Assembly: GCA_963675135.1 (NCBI GenBank)
Contig: OY776125.1
Coordinates: 45,848,513 to 45,912,512 of the forward strand
Source of the DNA: Galeopsis tetrahit
Lineage: Eukaryota; Streptophyta; Magnoliopsida; Lamiales; Lamiaceae
DNA: 64,000 bases
Direction: 5' to 3'
This document shows, piece after piece, positions 1 to 11,688 of the stretch. The first letter of the stretch is position 1, and each line of letters starts with the position of its first letter. A program made the translations under genes and the position numbers. The notes below the pieces were generated by a model. The model was not told the origin of the DNA. It did not search any database and worked only from the letters and a program-made list of their open reading frames with translations.

Positions 1-206
1 GAGTGCATGTTGTGCACCCTAGTCCATGTTGCATTTTTCAGTTTACTGACTTACACTTTTTGGTAAATGGTGTTGCACTTTTCAATTATTATACTAAAAA
101 TATTATTATACAGTTTAATAATTAAAGAGTGCAACACCATTTACAAAAAGTGTAAGTCAGTAAAACTGAAAAGTGCAACATGGACTAGGGTACACAACAT
201 ACACTC
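1..206. repeat. Hairpin MITE-like inverted repeat
   Basis: Bases 1-85 and 125-206 are near-perfect inverted copies of each other (about 90% by eye), separated by a short AT-rich loop. The outer ends read GAGTGCATGTTGTG and, on the other strand, GAGTGTATGTTGTG. The whole unit would fold into one long hairpin, as foldback MITEs do. It may extend left of the window. No coding capacity. The family is not recognised. Confidence 0.75.
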
Positions 207-433
207 GAGTGCATACTAGACCAACCCTTTATTTATTTATTTTTTATCAATAAAGTAAGTTTTTATTGCATCCACAAAATAGGGTACAAGAAATACCCTT
301 GGTTACAGATACAATGCATAAAATATTGAAAATAAATGCAATTTCCAAATTACATAATCATCATTTTTCTATATTTTGAGTTCCACACCTTATACTCTCC
401 TGCTCTTAAGAAGCCTTTGCTTCTACCCCTATT

Positions 434-1361
434 TCATATGCGCGATTTTAATTCTTCCATTAGTGTCTCCAAATCTGTTGTTGCATTGCCAAAGATTATC
501 TTGTTTCTAGTCTTCCATACTTGCCATACTAGACATTCCCATGTGCTCACCGCGATTCTTCTCCCTTTTTTCCCATCGAGTAGTCTACTGAATTGAATGA
601 AATGTGCACTCGAGTTTAACATGAGTGTCGTAGAGATGCCCAACCATTTGAGACATTTCATCCATAGTTGACCCAAGAATGAACACTCGAACAGGATGTG
701 TTGTTCAGTTTCTTCCGGTCTGTTGCAGATTGCGCATGTTGCTCTTGAATCCTCCGGGATAATCTTCATGTTCTTTAGGTTTTTTGCCTTTGTTGGTAGT
801 ATCCCCCATATAGTTCGCTATGAGTTTATGTGAATTTTTGTCTGCGCATAGCTCCTCTAGATCATCTTAAAATCCTCTCAATCGCTTTTTTTTCTAGTGG
901 ACTATTGTTGTCCTAGCCATTCATATGTGTCCTTTGTCTTATATCTTCCTTTCGTCGATCGTTGCCATTTCCAAGAATCGGTGGTTCCCTGTTTCAAATT
1001 GCTCTTGTTTACCAAAGAAATCAGATTGTTAAGCATATTATTCTATCTAACAATTCCCTCCTCCATTACCATTTCCACACCCACTCCCATTGTGCCACTC
1101 CCCCATCTCCCTCACTTTAAAATTTTTGCAAACACTAAAATTGTATAATCTTGGAAATACATGTTTTAAGCTTCTCTTCCCTATCCATTTCTCTTCCCAG
1201 AACCATGTGTCCCTGCCCTCTCCTATGTTCTTCTCCATACCCCTCCAAAACCACCCCTCGTCCTCATTGTCCCCCTCTACTAATCCATATATTTCTCCCC
1301 ACCACCCATTGCACCGAATTCCTCCACCCTCCCAACTATCCCCCTCATGAATCCCTCTCAT
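434..1361 (-). pseudogene. LINE ORF2 C-terminal region with zf-RVT
   Basis: 1047-1361 encodes the post-RT segment typical of plant LINEs (GRDTWFWEEKWIG, then LKHVFPRLYNFS). 434-769 encodes a zf-RVT-like zinc-binding module (CAICNRPEETEQHILFEC), followed by a Trp-rich tail (WECLVWQVWKTRNKIIF). This belongs to the same decayed element as the RT remnant, but in different frames. Confidence 0.8.
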
Positions 1362-1730
1362 GCCCCCTATCTCGATCTAATCACTTTACACCACAGTCTA
1401 TCTCTCTCTATGAAATACCTCCAAGTCCACTTACCTAACAAAGCTCTATATAATCTCTCTAAGTTTTTTACCCCCAGACCCCCCCTTTTCTTTTGTTTTG
1501 CAGATTGCTTTCCATTTTATCCATGTTACTTTGTTCTCTTGCGCACCCCCTCCCCAAAAGAATTTTCTCTATAGGGTCATAATTTCACTCAAGACCTTTT
1601 TTGGTACCCGAAAATGGACATAAGATATATCGGAATTGAAGACCACATTCACCAAGGTAGTCCTTGCCCCAATTGATATGTGTTTCCCTTCACATTTACT
1701 CAGTCAGCTCTGTATCTTTCGGACTGCATA

Positions 1731-3093
1731 TTACCAGTCCGACACCTTTCTATGCAGGCATCCCATTTTGATCCCTAGGTAGTTGAAGGGTAATTTCCCT
1801 ATATTACATTTAAAAATGTTCCCGAACTCTTCGAGCCTTTTCTTCTCCACATTAAGTCTGTATATGCAGCACTTGCTTTTATTAATCGTCAACCTAGACA
1901 CGAGTTCAAAGTTTATCAGAAATCGTCGGAGACAATTTATATTCTTCCTGCTTGCTTTCCCCACGAAAACCGTATCATCTGCAAATTGGAGGTGCGAGAT
2001 GCTCACGTTTTATTTGCCTACGATGATGGGATCGTATGCCCCAGCTTCAATATGTCTTGATAGCATGATACTGAGACCCTCCGCTGTAAAATAAGAACAG
2101 GAATGGTGAAATGGGGTCTCCTTGTCGGAGTCCTCTTTCTAGTTTGAACTTGTCCGACGGGCTGCCATTTACGAGAACTGAAGCGTGTGTTGTGGTCACA
2201 CATTCCATCATCCACTTTATCCATCTTCGATCAAAATTAATTTTTTTCATTATTTTCTTCAAGTATCTCCAATCTATTGAGTCGTATGCCCTTGCGAAAT
2301 GAATCTTTATATCACATATTTCTCCTTTCTTTTTTTTACGTCCTCAATCACCTCGTTTAGGACCACAACACTATCGAGTATTTGCTGTCCTCCAATAAAC
2401 GCAGATTGTTGTTCTAAGATAATTGATCCCAGCATGCGACTAAGCCTTCTCGTTAACACCTTTGCTATAATTTTATATACCCCCCGATGAGTGATATTCG
2501 CATGTACTCTTTCAGTTCCTCTGCCATCTCTTTCTTGGGTATCAACACTATGAACGATGGACTGAGGCCTTTCACTAGCTTTCCGTTCTGGTGAAACTCC
2601 GACATTACTCTCATTAAGTCATCCTTGTATACCTCCCAGAATTCTTTGAGGAATCCAAAGTTAAATCCGCCAGGTCCTGGTCTTTTGTCACTTTCACATG
2701 TGTCGATCGCCTCCTTTACTTCTGCTTTCGAAAATTCTGCTACGAGCTTATTGTTATCCTCTTCTGACATTGTTTTGAGCGCAAAAAATTTGCCCTCAAA
2801 TTTGCCCCGGTGTTGCTATCTTTTCTGAAATTGTCTCTAAAATAATCGTGAACACCCTTCTTCACCTCATTCACCTCCTTCTTTCGTTCCCCATTCACTT
2901 TAATTCCCGATATTTCATTACCCTTTCTTCGCCCGTTGATGCATTTATGGAAATGTCTTGTATTTGCATCCCCTTCTTTGATCCACTTGCTTCTTGCTTT
3001 GTGATCAGTGAATAGTAGTGCACGATTCTCATTACGCTTCATGGTTTCTTGTTCGTCTAGACCCAGCGTCTCGTCGATCATATCTAGTTGCAA
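1731..3093 (-). pseudogene. LINE reverse transcriptase remnant
   Basis: The reverse transcriptase lies in three broken frames. 2740-3093 carries the pre-RT region (WIKEGDANTRHFH). 2465-2770 carries finger motifs (DKRPGPGGFNF, SFIVLIPKK). 2047-2300 carries FARAYDSIDW and GLRQGDPISPFLF. 1731-2006 carries the catalytic block HLQFADDT and the YLGIKMG motif. All are hallmarks of plant L1 ORF2, and the order is canonical. At least three frame changes separate them. The FADD catalytic residues are still present, but no continuous protein can be made. Confidence 0.85.
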
Positions 3094-3390
3094 TATTTCT
3101 TATTTTCTTTTTTTCGATTCTTTTATCAATTAACCCAAATGACTCTACATTGCTTCAACTCTGACTTTAGCCTCTTAAACTTCTCTTTCATCACATAGAC
3201 TCCCCCCACCCATCTACCATATAATTCTTCCATTTCTCAGCAACAAATTCCTTAAACCCCGGATGATACCGTCATGCATTCAGGACCTTAAAAGGTTTTA
3301 GGCCCCAATCCTTTTTTTCGTTTGGTCGAGCAACAGCGGACAATAATCCGAGAGGGCTCGTCTCAGGCCCTTCTGAGTTTTTTTATTTTT

Positions 3391-3516
3391 CAAACACACA
3401 AAGAATGATGGAGGGAGTATTAATTAGTGAAAGAAATAAAATAATATGTCAAAAAATCAAATGAATTTTTTCTTTAAGAAACACACAGAGAATGATGAGG
3501 GAGTATTAATTAGTGG
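3391..3516. repeat. Direct repeat of a MITE-end-like 40-mer
   Basis: A segment containing ACACAAAGAATGATGGAGG and GAGTATTAATTAGTG at 3391-3430 recurs with few changes at 3477-3516. The GGAGGGAGTA core resembles Stowaway-type MITE ends elsewhere in this window, so these may be two decayed MITE termini. Nothing else is recognised from 3520 to 4015, which is AT-rich non-coding DNA. Confidence 0.5.
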
Positions 3517-4015
3517 AATTACAATTAATATCTATAGTCCATTACATGCATGTTATATCTTGTGTAACTATCTACTTCAAATAATATACAACATATTTAC
3601 TAGGGATATTTATTTGTTGAAAAATTATTTGTGTACGTATTTCGAGCACAAAACACTATCCTTCAAACGTTCTCATATAATTTTTTTAATAATTTATATT
3701 TGTACTTTAATAACTTCCATATTTGGTGCCTTTTAAGTAGTTATTAGTTTTAAGTGAACTCTATAATATTTTTAGATAATACTATTAAATTATTCCAACT
3801 TTAGATGATAAAAAAAGTTAGACGGTCGCTTATAATAATTATTTATATTATACATCTATAGTCGACCATCACATGCATATTCATTTTCCACTTTAACTTC
3901 AAACAATATATATTTTTATTTATTATAATGTGTATTCAGAGATTCTGATATGGTTCATTACTAGTTCTTAGTAATCATCTCTCAATAAATTTATTGTCTT
4001 ACACTACAAAAAAAA

Positions 4016-5030
4016 TGTTGTCCAAAATGAACGTGCAATGATAAATAATCAACTAACCTCAGATTAATAATCAAGGGATGGAAAAGAGTTGCAAGTTCCT
4101 TCTACAAGAGCTCCAACACCTACAAAGATTCGTCGGAGAGATCTTCGGGGTAGGGACTCCGACGCTCAAGTCAGAAAACCAGTGACCTCAAAGATAATAT
4201 GGTCGGAAAACAGTCCATCAAGGTGGGACTGTTCTCCACAGATATAATATAATACTCAATGTAATGCATGCACAAGTGCAGTGTGTGACTTTTACTCAAT
4301 TTTGTTAAAGCTCTCGTATCTTCGAGAGAATTCTGGCGTATTTCGGGTTATAGACGCGTACTAGAAAGAGTATCAGTGAACTTTCCGGTGAGTGCGTGTA
4401 TCAAAGTCTTTTGTATATGTTTTCGTAATTGGTTATCAGAAATGATGTGTGTGAAGCATATAAAATATACCTTTGGGGAAAGGTTATTCACTACCTCAAT
4501 TCTCTCAACTACTAAGGTAGTGGACTTGGTGTATCTGCCTCAGCCAGTTCGTCCAAGTTCCGAAAAAGAGGGATAAGTGTGATATCTTCGCAGACCCCTT
4601 ATCCACGTTGCGGAGTCAAAACTATGTGCACAAGTATCGCAGTTTGAATCTCGAGGACTTGGAGGTGCTCAAGCTCCTCCAAGTTTAAACTTCGGGAATT
4701 CAGGTTCAGACCCAATAACCCACCTAAAAGGGTGGAAGGCTTATGACTCATTCATCTCAAGGCCGATTCTCATCGTCACTTATTCTATTTATCTCAATCC
4801 TTATGGATTTGGGCCTTAATTTGGCCCAATCCAGTATCACAAAAGCCCATCATCAATATATCAATGATTATCAACATAATAATAAAGATAAGTAAATGAA
4901 CGATCACATAAATATATCCAAACCTCTTAAGATTTAACTTATTTGGACTCCACGTGTCATTATCTCATAGGAGGACACATTTTGTCCACATCACCGATAA
5001 TCTGCCGGTATTACTAACGGAATACCAACG
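4016..5030 (-). repeat. 3' LTR of the Tat-like element
   Basis: Begins TGTTGTCCAAAATGAACG on the plus strand and is colinear with 23846-24850 throughout, with scattered substitutions and a few indels (for example 18-20 bp near 4215). It carries the words TGCATGCACAAGTGCAG and GGCCCAATCCAGTATCAC in both copies. Similarity continues to about 5030 (ACGGAATACCAACG), so the outer border is uncertain by about 40 bp. Confidence 0.75.
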
Positions 5031-8000
5031 ATTTTTAATCGTCATTATTACCAACAAAAAATTTCATCGGTAATTAGTCCCCCTAATCTCGTAAAGTGGG
5101 CCACACTTATGAGAGTAGGAAGAAAATGTGTTAATTGATTTCTTATCTGTAGTACCTATAGAGCTGTGAGGTTTTGATCGTGATTTAAAATCCAGCTCCA
5201 AGCAAATCTTGTTTCAAACTTCAAAACACACCCTACGAGTGCCAGATTTTCAACCACACCCTTACCAAGGGCGTCATATCTCTAAATCATCAACTCGAAA
5301 TCTCGTGAAACTCGAGGTGCTCAAGGTTGTTTGGACTCAAATAAGAATCAAATTCCAATTAACTCTCAAACTGCCTGACGATAAGCATCTCTTCGAATTC
5401 CATGCATTTCTCAGTAACTGTCCCATCGTGTCACTTTTTCTCGATACATGCCCCGCTCATTAATTTTATTTTCTCTCTCTATTCTCTGTACCGCCTCAGT
5501 ACTCCAAGGATTTCTGAATCCAAATAAATGCACGCGTCAATCTTGGTCGTTCATCAAGCCCATATCTCATTTATTCAGCCCAACTGTATTACACTCTGAA
5601 ATACTAGAGAGCATCCATCACTTTGAATCTCTTTCAAATATATAATTCTATCTTTTTCCCCAAATCATATCATACTTCTTTCAACTTCTTCTCCACAAAA
5701 ATCGCTCCCGGCATTAGTGTCTTCAACCCATCTAAAACCTGCATCACATATTTTCCTTAGGCTTCTCAACTCATGTATTTTCAGCGCACCTCTTTCTTTT
5801 CACTTTGTGGACTTAGGGCTCTCTTACTCCCCATATCGATTCACTTTGATAGCATACTTCTAGAGGCTCAAACCTCTAGCAGCTCTAAATCTGCTCCAAT
5901 TAAGTGTTTTTTGGTCACTAACCTAAAAACTCATGGACCATGCATCGTGCCCCTCACTCATATACCATGCCACTCTGGCAACATATAATCATCTTCAAGT
6001 TTTTCCTCCTCCAAATTTTCTTGGCAATCCCAAGGAGCTTATAACCATTCGTTGGTGGCCTCCCAGAATGCAGAAGGTTGTTCAGGACCTGCATGGCTTA
6101 TATCTAAAACTTGAGGACCTGAAGACTTTATTTGTTTCTACACTTTACTTTTATGCAACATCAAACAATTTCATATGTTTTTGTGTAATTTCTAAACAAT
6201 TGAGGGTTTAAATAACCTCATGGTGGTTGGGGCTTTCACGCTCCTGTTTTGCTAAGGCCTTCGTGCCTTTGGAATGGTTGGGGATCTTTGTGTCCTCTAT
6301 TTTTCTTTTGAATAGTTGAGGTCTTTGTGCCTTATAATCGAATGCTTCTTTACTTTATATCTCTTGGCATATCTCATGCTTTGGTTTTCTGCTCATATAT
6401 CTCCTGCTTTTATTATCTGCATTCAAAGTTGCATACACATCTTATTTGCCAAGTAATTTTTAAACCTTTTTCAAACACCACGGTATCATCTTAATATCTC
6501 AAATAGTATGCTCACATTTTAAGTATAACAACTATATCACATAGTCTAACTTAAAGTTGTAAAGAGTATGTCATTCTTTCCTCTCTTATCATAAGTAAAG
6601 AAGTAAAAAGTTGTATCTTTCACTTACTTGATATCATGGCTTGTTGTCTTCAAGGAGTTAGGTGTAGTCCACCTTCACCCCCTTCAAGCCTTGAAGTCTA
6701 TATGGTGCACAAGGTTCCAAAAGAAACTTTGTGACAAATTCAAGACTCAAATCATCCTGTCTCTTCTCATTTTTCTTTATCTCCAAATCTAGCAATTTCT
6801 CTCGTACCTTGGGTCTCCTAGAATGAACAACTTTGAGCATATTTTGTAACTCAATGTTCGTTCTCGAGCTACATCATCTCTTTAATTTTCTCCAAATTAC
6901 AAGGAGAGATTCAAAATCATGCATTGTTGTCAAATTTCATTCTTTCCGCTTCAGTATTCATCTTTTGGCTGAACAATCTTTTCGCATATCTCCAGATCCT
7001 TGAGCAGCTCAAGGTCTATCGAAGCCAGTTTTGTATAACTCGTCAGTAGCTTGAGGTTTTATGAAACCTCATGCTAGTTAATGTCTCTGTGCCTATTTTT
7101 GTTCTTCTGAGGATGTACCTCATCTCATACATCTTGCATCATATTACATTTGCATGTTTGATAAATTATGAATAGATTCTAGATAAACTTTATGAAAAAT
7201 ATATCATGCATTTTCACTTCTCAAATAACATGCTTGCATAAACTTCAAATAATATGTTCGCATGATAAAACCTCCAACTCATTCAGCATACCTCGATGAT
7301 TCTGTGAACGTCAGGTAAATTCTAGGTAGTGTATTCGTACTACCAATAATCATGCTCGCATGTGTTAGGGGAAAATAGTTCAAATAGTTTTTCCAATATC
7401 AAATATGCATAGTCATCTTCAAATACACATAACTCTGTAGTATACTTTATCAAAGTATGCTCATGAATCACATCTAAAATGTTAGGAAGTATGTGCTCAT
7501 ACAAATTTCCAAAAATCATAAAAACATTCTCATCACAAATTCTAAGTATTTAAATACGTCAAGAATTCATCAAAGATAAACATACTTTTTGACATAATTT
7601 AACTCAAAAATTGTAAACATGCATCTTAACTCATAAATAATCAAGGGTAAACTTATCTCCAGAAATTCTAAGTATAACCAGCACCTCAATCTCAACTTAT
7701 TCAAGGTCATCAAACATGTGCCATTCAAATGCTCTAAAGTCTTAGCAAATGCTCATATGCATCGAGGTTTTATGCTCTAAACAACAATGTCCAGGCAACT
7801 TATATCAGTTTGCAAATAAGGTTAAAATGAATTTGCAAAGTAAAATGGTAGTAAAAAGTAATAATTTTCACTTACTTGGCTTCGTAGCCGCATCCTGGGG
7901 TAGTAAGCTTAGGCCCTTCATCACCCCCTCAAGCATCAGAGTGTAAGGCATTTTCAATTTCCTTAATCCCTTGCAAAGGATCCTAGACCCATATCATTTT

Positions 8001-8099
8001 TCTTTAATTTTGAAGCGTTATTCAACCAATTCAAACATGAGATCTTGCAAAAAAATTGTTCTTATGTTTGCCTCTCAAATTCTGGGTCTCGTAACCCGT
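5031..8099 (-). other. Internal region of Tat-like element, no domain seen
   Basis: About 3 kb between the 3' LTR and the repeat array that was hit by the Athila insertion. Only short ORFs occur, none over 92 codons, and none carries a retroviral motif I recognise. The text is rich in CTCAAG, CTCGAG and CTCAAA words. The purine-rich minus-strand run TTAGGGGGACT near 5080 could be the polypurine tract. I see no other feature. Confidence 0.4.
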
Positions 8100-8173
8100 A
8101 ACTCAGATCTTGGACATTCGTCAACTTGCAAAGGGTGTGGGAGAGTCCTTAAAAAAATTGAGTCTGACGACCC
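8100..8173. repeat. Left part of ~80-bp tandem array, cut by Athila insertion
   Basis: Text from GTAACCCGTAACTCAG through GGGTGTGGGAGAGTCC to CTGACGACCC matches the consensus unit of the array at 19189-19990 (CCCGTACCTCAGCTCCTGG, then GGATGTGGAGAGGTCC, then TTGACGACCC). The array was therefore continuous before the 11-kb insertion. Confidence 0.75.
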
Positions 8174-8475
8174 TGATTCGGGTGGAATTTACACGTTTTA
8201 GAGGCACATGTGAAGCGTGTTTTGATGTGGATTTCATTGAATTATGCATTGAATATGATTGTTTAAGCCGAAATGAGAGAAAGGTTGTGTTTTGTCGATT
8301 TTGTAGGAAATGCGATGGAATTTGGAGCAAAACACCAACCATACTTTACTGGATCAGGAAGAGGAGTGCACGGTTGGATTCGTCTCGAAAAATGGAGTGG
8401 AATAGCCAAAGGAATCGAGTCAATCGGACATCCGAGGTGAAAGTTATGCACGAAACGAGAAAGGAACCGGAGTCG

Positions 8476-8950
8476 ACCGAGCGAGCACGGCCGAGCACCA
8501 TGCTCGAGTTGGCCATGCTCGAAACAGGTTTTTTGGGTCGATGGAAGGCACAGCCGAGCACCCTTCTCGGCCGAGCTCGAGCACCTCAAGGCCACGGCCG
8601 AGCAAGGGCCACGGTCGAGCAATCCGAGCCCTTCAATCCAAGCGCACGGTCGAGCACCTTGCTCGAGGAGCCTTCGTCTAAAACAGGTTTTTTTGGTCGA
8701 CCATTGCCTCGGCCGAGACAAGGCCACGGCCGAGCTACCCAGCTCCTCAACTCCACACGCCTCGGCCGAGCACCTGCCACGGCCGAGCACCTGCCCTCCC
8801 CTGCTCCGCAAGCCTTGGCCGAGATCTCACCACAGCCGAGCACCCTCATGTCCACCTTCATGCCGAGCACGGCCGAGCACCTGCTCGCCCCAATGCCACT
8901 TTTGCACGGCCGTGCTCCGTGCACGACCGTGCCAACCCCATTTTCGGTGC
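8476..8950 (+). repeat. GC-rich CACGGCCGAGCA interspersed repeats in U3
   Basis: The words CGGCCGAGCA, TGCTCGGCC and the perfect palindrome CTCGGCCGAG recur dozens of times in about 470 bp, at irregular spacing. The 3' LTR has the same array at 17727-18090, shortened by about 75 bp. The region lies directly upstream of the LTR TATA box, so it is probably part of the U3 promoter. It is far more GC-rich, and richer in CG and CHG cytosine sites, than the rest of the window. Confidence 0.85.
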
Positions 8951-9019
8951 CTTTTCCCCATTTTGGCCATTTTTTAGGGACCAACTTGCAATTTTGGCAT
9001 CCAAACCCTACCCCAACAC

Positions 9020-9028
9020 TATATAAGC
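9020..9028 (+). promoter_or_regulatory. LTR TATA box
   Basis: TATATAAGC, preceded by CCCCAACAC and followed about 30 bp on by a pyrimidine-rich stretch (CATTCTTCCCCAATTCC). It is conserved in the 3' LTR at 18192-18198. This is the only TATA-like site close to the GC-rich U3 region. Confidence 0.6.
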
Positions 9029-10023
9029 CCCATTTCTTGAATTTCAAGCCATTCTTCCCCAATTCCTCAATTTCCACACATAGTTACACATAGTTGGAGG
9101 TGTTTTGGCAATATCTTCATCAATTCTTCATCAAATCAAGCAAGGAAGGATGCAATAGCTTGGAAATTCCATTTTCTACCACATTTTAGACTAAGCTTTC
9201 TCTTTCTCTCTCTTTTTAGTTAGTTATTTAATTTGATTTTTGTAATTTGATTATGTTAGCTCTTGGCTAAGCACACTTGGTTCTAAGGCTTTGTAAACAT
9301 TATGATTGAAGTTTATGAACTAATTTCTTACTTTAAATGGTGTTTGTCTCCTATTTGTATGTTTAATTCTCATTTGTAAGCATGTTTTTATTGGCCATGA
9401 TGATTTGCTCAATTTATTGTTAATTGGGATAATATTGAAAGATTTATTTTATTAATCGTATGCAAGCATGCAACCCGATATTATTATGATCTCGAGAGAG
9501 GATTGGTTATCGGAGAGGGAATTGAATGATCTTAGGGGCTATTTTAGGTGGTGTGATGTTTGTGATGTAGAAATACGAACCTATGTTGCATGCTCCTTTG
9601 GATTAGTTGTATCGAGAGATTGATTAATCCTTCTTTAGAGATCAACCATATAAGAGAACAACCTTAATTTCCATTTGAATGAGTTATAAATTATAAATGG
9701 ATTTCTAAATGTTGCAAATGCCTTGGAACCTACCTTCTCATACTTGAATTTCATCCGTTTTACTTCTCGTTTTCTTGATTTGCATGCTAGTTGATCGATT
9801 CGTTATTATTCTTTATTGCTTATTTGTGACAACTTGGTAGGCAATTTTAGGGTAATTCACTACATTCACTTTATCGATCGCGTCTAAATAGAATTCCGTT
9901 AACAAACTACATTTTTACGCTATACCTCCTCGTGGGATCGACCTCGTACTTACTTCACTACGATAGACACCGTATACTTGCGGTCGTTTATTCTAGAGTT
10001 GTAGAATACGTGAATCAAGTTTA

Positions 10024-10041
10024 TGGCGCCGTTGCTGGGGA
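10024..10041 (+). other. Primer-binding site (tRNA-Asp type)
   Basis: TGGCGCCGTTGCTGGGG lies 6 bp after the 5' LTR end (CA at 10016-10017). It differs by one base from the TGGCGCCGTTGCCGGGG form that I recall from Athila elements. Confidence 0.85.
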
Positions 10042-10195
10042 GGTTTTTATAGCTCTAGAGTGTAGGTTAATAGAGTTTTAGTTTAGACATTTTACTTGTT
10101 TTCCTTATTCTCAAAAATCCAAAAATATTTGTGTGTTTTACGTGATTCCACTTGCAATTCTCACTTTTTCTTGAACTCTTGTTTAGACATGGCCT

Positions 10196-11590
10196 ATGAT
10201 CACCCGAGCTAGGAGAGATCAACAAGTGTTGCTACCTCTAGACCCGGAAATCGAAGCTCGTTGTCGAAGGCAAAACGCCGAAAGGAGAAGAAGTGATTTG
10301 GAAGCCATGAATAGAAGAGAGAATCCATTAGTGGAGGAGGTTGAGGAAGAAGTTGAGAATCAAGGGCCGAATATAGAGGAAAGAGATAGGGCACCAAGGG
10401 TGAATGAGGAACATGGAATTCAAAGAGTTTTGAGGGATCACTTTCGACCCATCCCAAGGCCGTACGGAGGAGCGGGTAGGGAACCCATTGACGCTCATAA
10501 CTTTGAGCTCAAACCGGCGTTGATCATGATGGTCCAAAACAACCAATTCGGAGGGTTGTCGAAGGAGGATCCCAACCTCCATTTATCTCAATTCTTAGAG
10601 ATAAGTGGGACGGTGAAGATAAACCGAGTCCCTCAAGACTACATTCGTCTTCAATTGTTCCCCTTCTCACTCCGTGATCGTGCAAAACAATGGTACATGT
10701 CTCTTGATCTAAGGACGATAGAGAATTGGAATGATTTGGTGGATGCTTTCCTAATGAAGTATTTTCCCCCAAGCAAAACCATTCAAATACGGGGGGAAAT
10801 ATCTTCATTCCGACAAGATGAGGATGAATCATTGGCCGAGGCATGGGATAGCTTCAAAGATCTCATAAGAAGTTTTCCTCAACACGGGTTTTCAAGGGAT
10901 CAAATCATTTGTTATTTCTATAACGGGATGGATCACCGTACAAGAGGGATGGTAGATGCATCGGCCGGTGGAGGGTCTTTGTTGGGAAAGACGACGGATG
11001 AGGGCTATGTGTTATTAGAGGAGATGGCAAAGAACGGGAACCAATGGCCATCCGAGAGAAGGCAAGCCCGAAAAGTTGCTTTTGCTAGAGAGTCGGAGGA
11101 TTTTGCTACTCTATCCAACAAAATGGATAAATTGACTTCGTTGATGGCGGCCAAGTCATTAGTGGCACCGAGTGAAGATCAATATGAAGAGGCTCATTAC
11201 GTGAACAATCAAAGGGACCGACATTTTCGAGAAAGAGGTTGGAATGAGAGGCAAAACCCTCCTAATCCAAATAAATATCACCCCGGGTTGAGGCAACATG
11301 AGAACTTCTCTTATGCTAACACAAGGAACGCCATCATACCACCTCCAAATTTCAATGTGAGAGATGGTGCAATTGTAGAGTCTTCATCAAAACCGTCTTT
11401 GGAAGACATGTTCGGTGCTTTCATGGACGAAACAAAGAGCTACATGGCCAAGACTTGGCAAAGGCTTGATGAACAAGGAGAGATGATCAAGGATGTGACC
11501 ACTCACATGAAAGCTATGGAGAAACAAATGAGCCAACTCTCTCAAATACGGAGCTTAATCCCAAGGAGCATTGTAAGGCCATCAAACTAA
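10196..11590 (+). CDS. gag: Athila Gag polyprotein (frameshifted C-terminus)
   Basis: 464 codons. An Arg/Glu-rich N-terminus precedes the retrotrans_gag core at about residues 100-220 (FELKPALIMMVQ, GGLSKEDPNLHL, FSLRDRAKQWY, AFLMKYFPP), which matches the Athila lineage. No CCHC knuckle is seen, which is usual for Athila Gag. The frame closes at a TAA at 11588. In the adjacent frame the family-conserved KAIKLRSG segment continues at about 11573-11600. A small indel just upstream therefore threw this copy out of frame. The product would form the virus-like particle shell if it were made. Confidence 0.85.
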   Translation: MITRARRDQQVLLPLDPEIEARCRRQNAERRRSDLEAMNRRENPLVEEVEEEVENQGPNIEERDRAPRVNEEHGIQRVLRDHFRPIPRPYGGAGREPIDAHNFELKPALIMMVQNNQFGGLSKEDPNLHLSQFLEISGTVKINRVPQDYIRLQLFPFSLRDRAKQWYMSLDLRTIENWNDLVDAFLMKYFPPSKTIQIRGEISSFRQDEDESLAEAWDSFKDLIRSFPQHGFSRDQIICYFYNGMDHRTRGMVDASAGGGSLLGKTTDEGYVLLEEMAKNGNQWPSERRQARKVAFARESEDFATLSNKMDKLTSLMAAKSLVAPSEDQYEEAHYVNNQRDRHFRERGWNERQNPPNPNKYHPGLRQHENFSYANTRNAIIPPPNFNVRDGAIVESSSKPSLEDMFGAFMDETKSYMAKTWQRLDEQGEMIKDVTTHMKAMEKQMSQLSQIRSLIPRSIVRPSN

Positions 11591-11688
11591 GGAGTGGGCC
11601 AAGTATGCCACAAGAGGAGGAAATAGTGAGTGCACCCAAAGATGTTGATAAATAAGAGAGGCATGAGGAAGAAAAACAAGATGAGATA

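Larger units (their letters stand above)
232..3378 (-). mobile_element. Degenerate L1-type LINE, 5'-truncated
   Basis: Fragments of a plant non-LTR retrotransposon ORF2 run in order on the minus strand. First comes the end of the endonuclease domain (SDYCPLLLD, then DWGLKPFKVLNA, about 3250-3370), then reverse transcriptase, then the C-terminal zinc-finger region at 434-769. A T-rich run on the plus strand at 231-249 fits the A-rich 3' tail. The element begins inside the endonuclease domain, the usual 5' truncation of LINE insertions. Frameshifts and stops are frequent, so it is dead. I could not find a clear target duplication. Confidence 0.85.
8174..10017 (+). repeat. 5' LTR of Athila-type element (1844 bp)
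   Basis: Starts TGATTCGGGTGGAATTTAC and ends TACGTGAATCA. It is colinear with 17419-19188 with few substitutions. The main difference is an extra stretch of about 75 bp at roughly 8780-8880 in this copy, inside the CGGCCGAGCA-rich region. U3 holds the GC-rich array, a TATA box lies at 9020, and an AT-rich R/U5 follows. The open frame across 8110-9093 is an accident of this GC-rich text, not a gene. Confidence 0.93.

Noticed and set aside
4002..4016. CACTACAAAAAAA before the LTR as a CACTA transposon end
   Set aside because: The string fits a CACTA terminus, but no partner end, subterminal repeats or 3-bp target duplication were found.
8110..9093. 327-codon ORF in GC-rich region as a host gene
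   Set aside because: It lies almost wholly in the Athila 5' LTR, is repeated in altered form in the 3' LTR, and its Pro/Arg/Ala/Ser composition comes from CGGCCGAGCA repeats.
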